Program-made: the position numbers and the translations under genes
Assembly: GCF_000733945.1 (NCBI RefSeq)
Contig: NZ_JPOL01000002.1
Coordinates: 1,427,001 to 1,491,000 of the forward strand
Length of the DNA stretch: 64,000 nt
Reading direction: 5' to 3'
Source: Flavimarina sp. Hel_I_48
GTDB taxonomy: Bacteria > Bacteroidota > Bacteroidia > Flavobacteriales > Flavobacteriaceae
Notes under the pieces: generated by a model
Database searches by the model: none
The model's input: only the letters and a program-made list of their open reading frames with translations
Told to the model about the DNA's origin: nothing
Shown here: positions 54,220-62,955 of the stretch, piece after piece
Layout of the letters: every line of letters begins with the position of its first letter
Numbering within the stretch: position 1 is the stretch's first letter

Positions 54220-54251
54220 TTGCTGCCGCTGCGCTACTTTAGCTATATTTG
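54220..54251 (+). promoter_or_regulatory. Bacteroidota-type promoter upstream of mgtE
   Basis: TTG (54220-54222), then 21 bases, then TATATTTG (54244-54251), which fits the TTG/TAnnTTTG consensus of flavobacteria. The start codon of mgtE follows 39 bp further on. Confidence 0.5.
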
Positions 54252-54290
54252 CCAAGCCCAGAACAGTATATTCACACCTAAAATTCCCTT

Positions 54291-55640
54291 ATGGCTTTTG
54301 AAATTACCGAAGAGCTTATCGAGCAATTGGAACTTCTTATTGAAGCTGGGAATGATCCACAGATCCTTGAACTTCTTCATGAAGTGCACCACGCCGATAT
54401 TGCCGAGATCCTGGATGAACTCAATACTGAGGAGGCCACACATCTCGTAAAATTACTGGACAGCAGCACCACTTCTGAGGCCCTTATGGAACTCGATGAA
54501 GATTTAAGGGAAGAACTGCTGAGCAATCTTACCCCAGAAGAAATAGCGGAAGAGCTTGATGAACTGGACTCTGATGACGCGGTGGATTTTCTTTCTGAAC
54601 TGAGCGACGAGATTCAACAACAGGTAATTGATGCCATTGAAGATGAAGACCACGCGCGCCATATTATCGAAATGTTGCGCTATGATGAAAATTCTGCCGG
54701 TGGTCTCATGGCGCGTGAACTGGTACGTGTGAGGGAAACCTGGACGGTGGCAGGCTGCGTGCGCAAAATGCGCGCACAGGCGCAAAATGTGACCCGTGTC
54801 CATTCGGTTTATGTGGTAGATCGCAGGGAACATCTTATAGGTAGGCTCTCGCTCAAGGATTTGCTTACGGCAGAAGCCAAATCAAAAATATCTGACATAT
54901 ACATACCCAATGTTGATGCAGTAAACGTGCATGATACCGGTGAGGAAGTCGCCCGGCTCATGCAAAAATACGATCTTGAGGCTGTTCCCGTGATCAATGA
55001 TATGGGTGTGCTTCTGGGCCGAATCACCATTGATGATATTGTGGATTTTATACGGGATGAAGCAGATAAAGATTATCAGATGGCTGCGGGTATTTCTGAA
55101 GATGTGGAGGCAGATGATACTGTGTGGGAACTTACGCGTGCCCGTTTGCCCTGGTTGGTACTGGGCTTAGTGGGAAGTCTTGCTGCCGTTAATATCATGC
55201 AGAGCTTTCAGGGGGCGCTTACCGTACACCCAGAACTTTTCTTTTTCACTCCCCTCGTCGCGGCAGTCGCCGGAAATGTGGGCGTACAATCCAGCGCAAT
55301 TATCGTGCAGGGACTTGCTAATGATAATGTGACCGGAAGCCCCTGGTTGCGCTTAATCAAAGAAATCAGCATTGGCCTCATCAACGGCCTGGCCCTTGGT
55401 ATTCTGGTTATAGGCTTTGGCGTTATTGTTGGTTTTGGCTGGTTGTTAAGCTGTACCGTAGCGGTCGCCATGCTTTCCGTAATTATCGTGGCCGCACTGG
55501 TGGGCACTTTTGTGCCTATCATCCTTCACATGAGAGGTGTGGATCCTGCCATCGCCACTGGTCCATTTATTACAACGAGCAATGACATTTTCGGGATTCT
55601 TATTTATTTTTCCCTGGCCAAATTGATTTTGGGCTTTTAA
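54291..55640 (+). CDS. mgtE: Magnesium transporter MgtE
   Basis: A 449-residue protein: an MgtE N domain (acidic superhelix, about 10-125, with DDAVDFLSELSDE), two CBS domains (about 140-255, with VYVVDRREHLIGRLSLKDLL and EAVPVINDMGVLLGRITIDD), a connecting helix and five membrane helices (about 285-445, with NVGVQSSAIIVQG). It is a Mg2+ channel gated by intracellular Mg2+ binding to the acidic cytoplasmic parts. It follows the divergent MutS-like gene and a recognisable promoter. Confidence 0.96.
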   Translation: MAFEITEELIEQLELLIEAGNDPQILELLHEVHHADIAEILDELNTEEATHLVKLLDSSTTSEALMELDEDLREELLSNLTPEEIAEELDELDSDDAVDFLSELSDEIQQQVIDAIEDEDHARHIIEMLRYDENSAGGLMARELVRVRETWTVAGCVRKMRAQAQNVTRVHSVYVVDRREHLIGRLSLKDLLTAEAKSKISDIYIPNVDAVNVHDTGEEVARLMQKYDLEAVPVINDMGVLLGRITIDDIVDFIRDEADKDYQMAAGISEDVEADDTVWELTRARLPWLVLGLVGSLAAVNIMQSFQGALTVHPELFFFTPLVAAVAGNVGVQSSAIIVQGLANDNVTGSPWLRLIKEISIGLINGLALGILVIGFGVIVGFGWLLSCTVAVAMLSVIIVAALVGTFVPIILHMRGVDPAIATGPFITTSNDIFGILIYFSLAKLILGF

Positions 55641-55743
55641 GCCGAAAATTGGTCAAATTCAGTTAAAAAACTCCTTTAAAGGCGGTAATTGAAAACATGC
55701 TCTTGTATTTTCGCGACGCTAAAAAGTTTATTAATTTTAGAAT

Positions 55744-56151
55744 ATGAACGCAAAAGCATTTCAATTAAAAGTCACGGTACCAGAAAGTGCCATAGATGGT
55801 ATGGACCATGTAAACAATGTAAAATATTTACAATGGGTACAGGACGTTGCCGAAGCCCACTGGCAGGACAATTCTGATGCAGAAATGCTTGAAAAATATG
55901 CATGGGTCGCGCTAGAACATACCATAAAATACCACGCTCCGGCATTCCTGGATGATGAAATAATCGTTGAAACCTGGGTAGAAAAGTTTGAGGGTGTGCG
56001 CTCCATTAGACGTACCAAAATCTTTAGGCCAAAAGACGACAAAATCCTTGCTACGGCAATCACGCAATGGTGTTTATTGAGCATGCCAAAAGGCCGACCT
56101 ATGCGCGTGCCGGCAGCATTTACCGAAATTTATGAACGTGCCAACCAGTAA
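55744..56151 (+). CDS. Acyl-CoA thioesterase (hotdog fold, 4HBT-like)
   Basis: A 135-residue hotdog-fold protein. The pattern IDGMDHVNNVKYLQWVQDVAEAH at the N-terminus contains the active-site Asp and the His/Asn pair, as in 4-hydroxybenzoyl-CoA thioesterase relatives. It hydrolyses an acyl-CoA thioester; the substrate is unknown. It is 3 bp before the cupin gene and the first gene of a three-gene operon. Confidence 0.9.
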   Translation: MNAKAFQLKVTVPESAIDGMDHVNNVKYLQWVQDVAEAHWQDNSDAEMLEKYAWVALEHTIKYHAPAFLDDEIIVETWVEKFEGVRSIRRTKIFRPKDDKILATAITQWCLLSMPKGRPMRVPAAFTEIYERANQ

Positions 56152-56154
56152 CTT

Positions 56155-56520
56155 ATGAAAACCATTAATTTTTCAGAAAAACTCAATAAATTTAAAGAGC
56201 GTTGGTCACCACATCAAATTGCAGTGGTAGATGATATGCAAGTGCTTCTGGTAAAGATCAAAGATGAATTTGTCTGGCATATGCATGAGGATGAAGATGA
56301 ACTTTTTCAAGTTATAAAAGGAACACTGATCATGCGTTTCCGCGATAGCGAGCAAATCGTAAAACAGGGAGAGCTTATCGTCGTCCCCAAAGGCGTGGAA
56401 CATTGTCCCACAACAAAAAATGGAGAAGAAGTACATATTCTCCTCTTCGAAAAACTGACCACAAAACATACCGGCAATGTCACCGCCGAACTTACCAAAA
56501 CCCAATACCCGAAAATCTAA
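56155..56520 (+). CDS. Cupin-domain protein
   Basis: A 121-residue single-cupin protein. The two conserved cupin motifs are WHMHEDEDELFQVIKG (metal-binding His-x-His...Glu) and GELIVVPKGVEHCPTTKNGEE (His). It could bind a metal ion and act as a mannose-6-phosphate-isomerase-like enzyme or dioxygenase, but nothing decides this. The stop overlaps the start codon of the dehydrogenase. Confidence 0.88.
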   Translation: MKTINFSEKLNKFKERWSPHQIAVVDDMQVLLVKIKDEFVWHMHEDEDELFQVIKGTLIMRFRDSEQIVKQGELIVVPKGVEHCPTTKNGEEVHILLFEKLTTKHTGNVTAELTKTQYPKI

Positions 56521-57467
56521 TGTTCACCATACTTCACATTGATAACAATCATCCCCTAATGCTTGACCAGCTTAAAAAAGCAGGTTTTAAAAACGAAGAA
56601 GATTATACTTCTTCAAAAGAGGAAATTGAGGAAAAAATTGCAGACTATCAGGGTGTGGTCATCCGCAGCAGGTTTAAAATCGATAAAACCTTCCTGGATA
56701 AAGCGACCAACTTAAAATTTATTGCCCGTGTGGGTGCGGGACTTGAGAGTATTGATGAACCTTATGCAGCCGAAAAAGGCGTACTGCTTATTGCAGCTCC
56801 TGAAGGAAACCGAAATGCGGTGGGCGAGCAAGCGCTTGGAATGCTGCTTTCCCTCTTCAACAACCTGAATCAGGCAGATGCGGAAGTACGCGAAGGAAAA
56901 TGGAACCGTGAAGCGAACCGTGGCCTGGAACTGGAAGGAAAAACCGTGGGCCTTATAGGTTATGGAAATATGGGGAAGGCTTTTGCCAAAAAGCTCACAG
57001 GTTTTGATTGTGAAGTGCTTTGCCATGATATCAAAGATAATGTGGGTGATAAAAATGCCAGGCAGGTTTCTTTACAGGAATTGCAGGAAAAAGCTGATGT
57101 CCTAAGTCTGCATACGCCATGGACACCGCTTACCGACAAAATGATTGACGCGAAATTCATTCACGAGTTTACAAAGCCTTTTTGGCTTATCAATACGGCA
57201 CGGGGAAAAAGTGTGGTCACCACAGATCTTGTGGAAGCTTTAAAAAGTGAAAAAATATTGGGTGCCGGACTGGACGTGCTGGAATATGAAAAACTTTCTT
57301 TTGAAAACCTCTTTACAGACACTCTGCCAGAACCCTTACAGTATCTGGTTGAAGCTAAAAACGTGCTGCTGACGCCACATATCGCGGGATGGACGGTCGA
57401 AAGCAAAATTAAACTCGCGCAGACTATCGTGGATAAAATTCTGGCGAATTTTGAGGTTGTAGCTTAG
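56520..57467 (+). CDS. D-2-hydroxyacid dehydrogenase (SerA/phosphoglycerate dehydrogenase-like)
   Basis: Starts at the ATG that overlaps the cupin stop (taATG), giving 315 residues; the long upstream extension in frame is shadow of the cupin gene. NAD-binding motif GLIGYGNMG, catalytic Arg in INTARGKSVV, and His in LTPHIAGWT are present. The family reduces 2-keto acids or oxidises D-2-hydroxy acids with NAD; it has no C-terminal ACT domain. It may supply 3-phosphohydroxypyruvate for serine, but other roles are possible. It is the last gene of the operon and is followed by a strong hairpin. Confidence 0.92.
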   Translation: MFTILHIDNNHPLMLDQLKKAGFKNEEDYTSSKEEIEEKIADYQGVVIRSRFKIDKTFLDKATNLKFIARVGAGLESIDEPYAAEKGVLLIAAPEGNRNAVGEQALGMLLSLFNNLNQADAEVREGKWNREANRGLELEGKTVGLIGYGNMGKAFAKKLTGFDCEVLCHDIKDNVGDKNARQVSLQELQEKADVLSLHTPWTPLTDKMIDAKFIHEFTKPFWLINTARGKSVVTTDLVEALKSEKILGAGLDVLEYEKLSFENLFTDTLPEPLQYLVEAKNVLLTPHIAGWTVESKIKLAQTIVDKILANFEVVA

Positions 57468-57479
57468 AAAGTCCGGTGG

Positions 57480-57523
57480 AAATGGTCATTTATAACCAAA
57501 AATTGGTTGTTTTTTGACCATTT
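57480..57523. terminator. Two-level hairpin, bidirectional terminator
   Basis: AAATGGTCA (57480-57488) pairs with TGACCATTT (57515-57523), and an inner AACCAA-AAA-TTGGTT (57494-57508) pairs inside. T-rich sequence lies on both strands. It separates the dehydrogenase (plus) from the acyltransferase (minus). Confidence 0.75.
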
Positions 57524-57544
57524 TTCAGGTATAAATGGCAAGTC

Positions 57545-59344
57545 TTAGCGCTCTTCCATTTTCTTTTCCAGTTCCTTCTGAAATTCTTCAAGGACTGGTT
57601 TTACAGTGCTTTCTGGCAGATCAGCGATACGAATGTACATGAGTCCGTCAATCGCATCGTTAAACAAAGGATCAACATTAAAGGCAACCACTTTTGCGTT
57701 TTGCTTAATGTATTTTTTAATGAGCACCGGCACGCGTAGATTTCCGGTTTCCATTTCTTCAATAAGTTTGTCCAGCTTGTTAAGATCGGCTTCGGCTTCA
57801 TCAAAGACAAATTCCTTATCTGCATCTTTTAATTTTACCTTGAATTCCTTTTTCGGCCTAATATATTGCGCGATATAGGGATCGTAGTAGTGTGACCGCA
57901 TAAATTCGATCATCAGCGATTTTGAAAAGTTTGAAAACTGATTGCTTATCGTAACCCCGCCTATCAGAAACTTGTGTTCAGGATAGCGCAACGTGGTATG
58001 AATAATACCTTTCCACAGTAAAAATAAAGGCATGGGTTTTTGCTGATATTCCTTGATCACAAAAGCGCGTCCCATCTCAATGCTCTCGCCCATCATTTTA
58101 TGGAGTTCCGGCTCAAACCGAAACAGGCTTTGTGTATAAAAACCATCTATCCCAAACTCAGGTAGTATCTGCGAGCCCATTCCCATTCTGTATGCGCCGG
58201 CAATGGTTTTTGCTTCCTGATCCCAAAGGAATAAATGATGATAATGGGCATCATAACGATCCAGATCGCTGGGTTCATTAGTTCCCTCTCCCACGGCCCT
58301 AAAGGTGATTTCTCGCAATCTTCCCAGTTCCTTCAGAATGTTTGGTATATCATTGGCTGGCGCCAGAAAAACCTCAAAGTTTTTAGAATGGGTAAGCCTG
58401 CGGTTATTGTCCCGAAGCTGGTTTACCTCTTTTTCTATCCAATTCGCGTCAACTGATTTTGCAATTTTCTGCGGTTCGCGGGATACTTTTAAAGAACGGG
58501 GCAAAGTACTAAGCAAACTTTTCTTTTCAAATGTACGTGCAAGCATGTACGTTTTACGACGCAAAAATTCTGTGAAATCTGCTATATTTTCATGCTCCTG
58601 TTGTGCCTTGACATTGATGGGGTTCCCTATGCGCACCTTGATCACACGGTTTTTCTGCGTAAGCAGTTCCGAAGGGAGCTTCGCGGTACGCAGCGTATCG
58701 CTCAACTGTGAAAGCCTGTAAAAAAACCGACTGTTTTTGCCGTGAAAATAGATGGGAACCACCGGTAATTCGGCTTTTTTGATCAATTTCATTGCGGCTT
58801 CTTCCCAGGGTCTGTCAATGACAAGTTCTTCATCCTTTAAAGTAGAAACTTCGCCCGCCGGAAAAATGCCCAAAGGAGAACCGCTCCTTAGATGGGAAAG
58901 TGCCTGTTTAAAACCGCCTATGCTTGATTTTACATCTTTGCGCTCCTCAAAAGGATTTACCGCCATGACATATGGTTTTAATGGCTCGATGCGATGCAGT
59001 AAAAAGTTGCCCATGATCTTAAAATCAGGCCGCTGCTCCACCATGAATTTCAGCAATAAAATACCATCAATACCTCCCAGGGGGTGATTGCTTATGGTTA
59101 TGTATGCGCCATCTTTGGGAAGGCGTTTAAGATCTTCTTCGGGAATTTCAAAACGCACCTGAAATTCATCCAGGATAGCATCCAGAAACTCCAGGTCACT
59201 TAGATGCTTATTGCGGTCATAAACCTCATTGGCCTTTGATATTTTCAAGATACGCATCATGGCCCAACCCATGAATGTACCCACAAAGCCTAATTTATCA
59301 ACCTTCATGGCATGCGCGACTTCCTTTGCTGTTACTAATCCCAT
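57545..59344 (-). CDS. Bifunctional acyltransferase, OlsF-like (PlsC domain plus OlsB/hemolysin-like GNAT domain)
   Basis: A 599-residue protein. The N-terminal half (about 60-270) is an O-acyltransferase with NHPLGGID (86-93; HX4-5D) and FPAGEVS (161-167). The C-terminal part (about 325-540) is a hemolysin/OlsB-like N-acyltransferase with LREITFRAVGEGTNEPSDLDRYD and ESIEMGRAFV. OlsF enzymes of this order make ornithine lipids, and a relative occurs in Flavobacterium; glycine lipids are made by separate N- and O-acyltransferases (GlsB, GlsA) in Bacteroides. So it probably makes an aminolipid for the membrane. It is not linked to other lipid genes here. Confidence 0.88.
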   Translation of the reverse strand: MGLVTAKEVAHAMKVDKLGFVGTFMGWAMMRILKISKANEVYDRNKHLSDLEFLDAILDEFQVRFEIPEEDLKRLPKDGAYITISNHPLGGIDGILLLKFMVEQRPDFKIMGNFLLHRIEPLKPYVMAVNPFEERKDVKSSIGGFKQALSHLRSGSPLGIFPAGEVSTLKDEELVIDRPWEEAAMKLIKKAELPVVPIYFHGKNSRFFYRLSQLSDTLRTAKLPSELLTQKNRVIKVRIGNPINVKAQQEHENIADFTEFLRRKTYMLARTFEKKSLLSTLPRSLKVSREPQKIAKSVDANWIEKEVNQLRDNNRRLTHSKNFEVFLAPANDIPNILKELGRLREITFRAVGEGTNEPSDLDRYDAHYHHLFLWDQEAKTIAGAYRMGMGSQILPEFGIDGFYTQSLFRFEPELHKMMGESIEMGRAFVIKEYQQKPMPLFLLWKGIIHTTLRYPEHKFLIGGVTISNQFSNFSKSLMIEFMRSHYYDPYIAQYIRPKKEFKVKLKDADKEFVFDEAEADLNKLDKLIEEMETGNLRVPVLIKKYIKQNAKVVAFNVDPLFNDAIDGLMYIRIADLPESTVKPVLEEFQKELEKKMEER

Positions 59345-59404
59345 GTAGTGTGGTTGTCTATTTTGGCTAGAAGGGCAAAGATAGCAAAAAACGAGTCGGG
59401 AAGT

Positions 59405-60655
59405 TTACTTAACTACGAGTTGTGCCATATTTCCGGCAACTTGTTTTACCAGAACATTTTTATTAGTCTCAATATCAGCAATGGCCTCCGTCGTAAAATG
59501 GCGTATCGTATAGAGTTCAACACCCATTATTATTTCCACTTTAAACCGATTTTTAAGCTCTTCCTTGAGTTCTTCAATCTTATTAAACCTGTCCTCAACA
59601 CACAGCGAAAAACTAATAGCTGAGTTCTGAAGCAGGTCAATTTTTACACGATAGCGTGCCATGAGATGAAAAACCTCACCCAGGTGCTCTTCAAGCATAA
59701 ACGAAAAATCACGCGATGAAAGCCTGATTAGGATCTCGTTTTTTTTGAGTATAAAACAGGGAGGCAACCTCATGACGTTGCTACTATCTGCAATACAAGT
59801 TCCCGGGGCGGCAGGATCTAAAAAGGGCTTCACATAAAGTGGAATCCCTTTTTTCTGTATAGGCTGCAAGGTCTTGGGATGAATTACCGAAGCGCCATAA
59901 AATGCAAGTTCAATCGCTTCATTGTATGAAATGTGGCTCAAAAGCATGGTTTTATCAAAATACCGGGGATCTGCATTAAGAACCCCTGCAACATCCTTCC
60001 AGATGGTTACGCTCTCTGCGTTGACGCACGACGCTATAATTGCCGCGGTATAGTCACTTCCCTCACGTCCCAGGGTGGTAGTTTGCCCTGCCTCATTGCT
60101 GCCCAAAAAGCCCTGTGTAATATAAGTACGTCCCTCTTTTATTTCCTGAAGTATCACTTTTTCAGTACGGTGCCAGTCAATTTTCGCTTCGCGGAAATTA
60201 GCATCGGTGCGCAACAGTTTGCGTATGTCCAACCACTCTACTTCAAAACCATGTTGTTCTAAAACCGCATGTACTATCGTGCTAGACAGAAGTTCGCCAT
60301 AAGAAACTAGCTGATCGTAGACATAATCATAATTTTGCTGGGTATTAGTGTCAAAAAAGGTATGGATTTCCGCGAAAAAGCCGCTTATTTTGTCAATAAG
60401 CGACTGCTTTTTATCCAGAACAAGGGCGTTAATTATGTCGAAATGGTATTCCTGGCAACCTTCTAAAATATCAGTAAACGAATTTGTCTTACTAAAGTAA
60501 TGTGCTACTACTTCCTCGAGCGTATTTGTGGTCTTGCCCATGGCAGAAACTACAATAACCAAATCGTCTGCACCGGTCTGCTGAAGTACGCGTACTACAT
60601 TATTAAGCCCTTCAACATCTTTAACCGAAGCGCCGCCAAATTTAAAAACTCTCAT
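59405..60655 (-). CDS. Aspartate kinase (monofunctional)
   Basis: A 416-residue enzyme: VFKFGGASVKD (about 3-13), TLGREGSDYTAAIIA (about 200-214) and FYGASVIHPKTLQPI are family motifs. The C-terminal part (about 290-416) would be an ACT-like regulatory domain, as usual in lysine-sensitive enzymes. It phosphorylates aspartate at the start of the lysine, threonine, methionine and diaminopimelate pathway. It is separated from the GNAT gene by 40 bp on the same strand, which may be one transcript. Confidence 0.94.
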   Translation of the reverse strand: MRVFKFGGASVKDVEGLNNVVRVLQQTGADDLVIVVSAMGKTTNTLEEVVAHYFSKTNSFTDILEGCQEYHFDIINALVLDKKQSLIDKISGFFAEIHTFFDTNTQQNYDYVYDQLVSYGELLSSTIVHAVLEQHGFEVEWLDIRKLLRTDANFREAKIDWHRTEKVILQEIKEGRTYITQGFLGSNEAGQTTTLGREGSDYTAAIIASCVNAESVTIWKDVAGVLNADPRYFDKTMLLSHISYNEAIELAFYGASVIHPKTLQPIQKKGIPLYVKPFLDPAAPGTCIADSSNVMRLPPCFILKKNEILIRLSSRDFSFMLEEHLGEVFHLMARYRVKIDLLQNSAISFSLCVEDRFNKIEELKEELKNRFKVEIIMGVELYTIRHFTTEAIADIETNKNVLVKQVAGNMAQLVVK

Positions 60656-60695
60656 GTCAGGCTATTGCGAACTATATAGGATATCTTAAAATCTG

Positions 60696-61187
60696 CTATA
60701 TCTTACCTCTATCTTTAAGGAATTTTTTCATTCCTTCTTTATGCATTTGGACGGTGTGCCAGTTCTTCATCACATGGGCACCTGAGGCTTCATAAAAACC
60801 TATTGCCCCATGGTTATCATCTACGACAACCCACTCTACCCTTCGCACATCGTGCTCGTAAGCAAAGTTGATCACCTCGCTATAAAGCGCCATACCTATA
60901 CCTTCTCCACGCTTGCTCTCTTTAACCACAAGATCTTCAAGATGCACGGTTTTTCCCTTCCAGGTAGAAAATCTAAAATACGTAAGTGCGATACCCACGA
61001 TACCTTCTTCAGCACTATCAGCAACAAAACAGGTAAAATCAGGGTTTTCTCCCGTACCATGCGCGATCAGGTCATCTACCGTAACTTCTACCGCATCTGG
61101 TTCATTCTCATGTATGGCAAGCTCATTGACGAGTCTTAAAACTGATGCCATGTCACTGGCTTCTGCCTTTCTAATCGTATAACTCAT
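60696..61187 (-). CDS. GNAT acetyltransferase, similar to diamine (SSAT-like) acetyltransferases
   Basis: A 163-residue protein with GNAT motifs: [19 protein letters not shown], then [15 protein letters not shown] (acetyl-CoA binding R/QxxGxG/A) and [16 protein letters not shown]. The TWKG and HLEDL sequences are close to spermidine/spermine N1-acetyltransferase. It may acetylate polyamines or diamines such as thialysine or diaminobutyrate. The neighbour is aspartate kinase, which hints at diamino-acid substrates but does not prove it. Confidence 0.85.
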   Translation of the reverse strand: MSYTIRKAEASDMASVLRLVNELAIHENEPDAVEVTVDDLIAHGTGENPDFTCFVADSAEEGIVGIALTYFRFSTWKGKTVHLEDLVVKESKRGEGIGMALYSEVINFAYEHDVRRVEWVVVDDNHGAIGFYEASGAHVMKNWHTVQMHKEGMKKFLKDRGKI

Positions 61188-61286
61188 AATCTGGTTTTTT
61201 TGAGAATCAAAGATACGGCTTCACTTTTTACGAAAACGATCTCGCCCTGGCCATTTTTTAAATACATTTACAAAAACACATCTTTT

Positions 61287-62294
61287 ATGTCCAGAAAAAA
61301 TCAAACCTTAGGTGAATTTATAATTGAGAACCAAAAGGAATTTCAATACACCACCGGCGAACTTTCCCGACTTATAAACTCGATCAGACTGGCCGCAAAA
61401 GTGGTGAGCCATGAAGTGCGTAAAGCAGGTTTGGTGGATATCATTGGTGAAACGGGAGAAACGAATATACAGGGGGAAACCCAGCAAAAACTGGATATTC
61501 TGGCAAATGATATGTTTATAAAAACACTAACGAACCGGGAGATTGTTTGTGGTATTGCCAGTGAGGAAAACGATGAATTTATACCTATTGAAGACCGTAA
61601 CGGCAAAAACAAATACGTGGTTCTCATAGATCCACTGGACGGTTCTTCTAATATTGATGTCAATGTTTCCGTGGGAACTATATTTTCCATTTACAGAAGG
61701 GTCACCCCACCGGGAACACCGGTACAGCAAGAGGATTTTCTTCAACCAGGTAATCAACAGGTAGCTGCTGGTTATATCATTTATGGCACGTCCACGATGC
61801 TGGTTTATACAACAGGGTATGGCGTTAACGGCTTCACTTTAAACCCGGCAATTGGCACCTTTTACATGTCTCATCCAGATATGAAAATCCCCGAAAATGG
61901 TAATATTTATTCCGTTAATGAGGGCAATTATGTGCACTTTCCCCAGGGCGTTAAAGATTACATTAAATATTGTCAAAAGGAGGAAGGCGACCGCCCGTAC
62001 ACGAGTAGGTACATAGGATCACTCGTTTCAGACATTCACCGCAATATTTTAAAGGGCGGCATTTATATTTACCCTACAAGCTCCATAAAAGCGCAGGGCA
62101 AACTACGCCTACTTTATGAGTGCAACCCCATGGCATTTATCGTTGAGCAGGCGGGCGGCAGCGCAAGTGACGGCCATAAGCGCATTCTCGATATTGAGCC
62201 CAGTGAACTTCATGAACGCTGTGCCTTTTTCTGCGGAAGTAAAAATATGATGGAAACTGCGGAAGATTTTATGAAATCCCCCTTAGCAAAATAG
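61287..62294 (+). CDS. fbp: Fructose-1,6-bisphosphatase class 1
   Basis: The ATG at 61287 ([12 protein letters not shown]) gives 335 residues, the normal length; an in-frame TTG 29 codons upstream is rejected. Motifs: ASEENDE (metal ligands), [12 protein letters not shown] (113-124), [21 protein letters not shown] and KGRL-like [13 protein letters not shown]. It hydrolyses fructose-1,6-bisphosphate in gluconeogenesis. It is divergent from the acetyltransferase gene. Confidence 0.96.
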   Translation: MSRKNQTLGEFIIENQKEFQYTTGELSRLINSIRLAAKVVSHEVRKAGLVDIIGETGETNIQGETQQKLDILANDMFIKTLTNREIVCGIASEENDEFIPIEDRNGKNKYVVLIDPLDGSSNIDVNVSVGTIFSIYRRVTPPGTPVQQEDFLQPGNQQVAAGYIIYGTSTMLVYTTGYGVNGFTLNPAIGTFYMSHPDMKIPENGNIYSVNEGNYVHFPQGVKDYIKYCQKEEGDRPYTSRYIGSLVSDIHRNILKGGIYIYPTSSIKAQGKLRLLYECNPMAFIVEQAGGSASDGHKRILDIEPSELHERCAFFCGSKNMMETAEDFMKSPLAK

Positions 62295-62302
62295 GATCAA
62301 TC

Positions 62303-62725
62303 TTATTTATTGAGTAGGTATTGGTAATCCTCAAAATCGACCCCACCGCTAAATATTTGAATAGAACGCTTGATTAGTTTCTGGGCGGTTTCTGCATTAA
62401 AGCCAAGACCTATGGCATATTTTTCTATAAGAAAACGCTCATGGTCGTCTATACCGTGATCAGCAAAAATCATCTGAAAGAGATCATGCAGGCGCTCAAG
62501 TCGTTTTTCGGTAGTATTGGGTGGATTTATGGGGAATTTGGTTGGATTTTCAAGAACCTCAATATATTCAGATTCATCAATATCAAGTTTAACGGCAAAG
62601 CGCTTTAAGAGGGTTTCCTCTTCAGGGCCTATTTCACCATCTACAGTAGCCATGTTGGCAATTGCGGCAAAGTGACCTAAATTTCTGCGGTGCTCGCCGC
62701 TATCGAATAAATCTGTAAAAGACAT
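62303..62725 (-). CDS. TerB-like (tellurite-resistance/DjlA-type) small helical protein
   Basis: A 140-residue all-helical protein of the TerB superfamily: LGHFAAIANMATVDGEIGPEEETLLKRF and IFADHGIDDHERFLIEKYA are the two repeats with acidic metal-binding pattern. TerB-domain proteins act in stress responses, but this stand-alone version has no known job. It is convergent with fbp (8 bp) and divergent from the exonuclease. Confidence 0.85.
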   Translation of the reverse strand: MSFTDLFDSGEHRRNLGHFAAIANMATVDGEIGPEEETLLKRFAVKLDIDESEYIEVLENPTKFPINPPNTTEKRLERLHDLFQMIFADHGIDDHERFLIEKYAIGLGFNAETAQKLIKRSIQIFSGGVDFEDYQYLLNK

Positions 62726-62955
62726 AAGTAATTTTTAAGAGGTCAAATATAGGAATTCGACAGGTGTTGGGAAATTAAAATCTCATTAATTTAAAGATGC
62801 AATAAACATCCAGAAATGGTCAAAAACCTGGTTATTTGAGGCCGTTTTTAGCACTTTATACCTAATTTTTTCTTAATCCTTATCACCGTGTTGCCCCCAA
62901 TACTTAATTTCAATAACTAGCCCTAGCATAAAACTATTCATTCCTAAAATTCCAC

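Noticed and set aside
56403..56519. Upstream extension of the hydroxyacid dehydrogenase
   Set aside because: These 39 codons overlap the cupin gene in another frame and are not family-like; the ATG at 56520 fits the family's N-terminus.
61200..61286. 29-codon N-terminal extension of fbp
   Set aside because: It starts with TTG and is not part of the family; the ATG at 61287 gives the standard protein.
5428..62830. Recurring (A)ATTGGTCAAA-like motifs near gene ends (for example 5429, 55648, 57515, 62815)
   Set aside because: Too short and variable to separate from chance in AT-rich spacers; only the 57480-57523 hairpin is retained.
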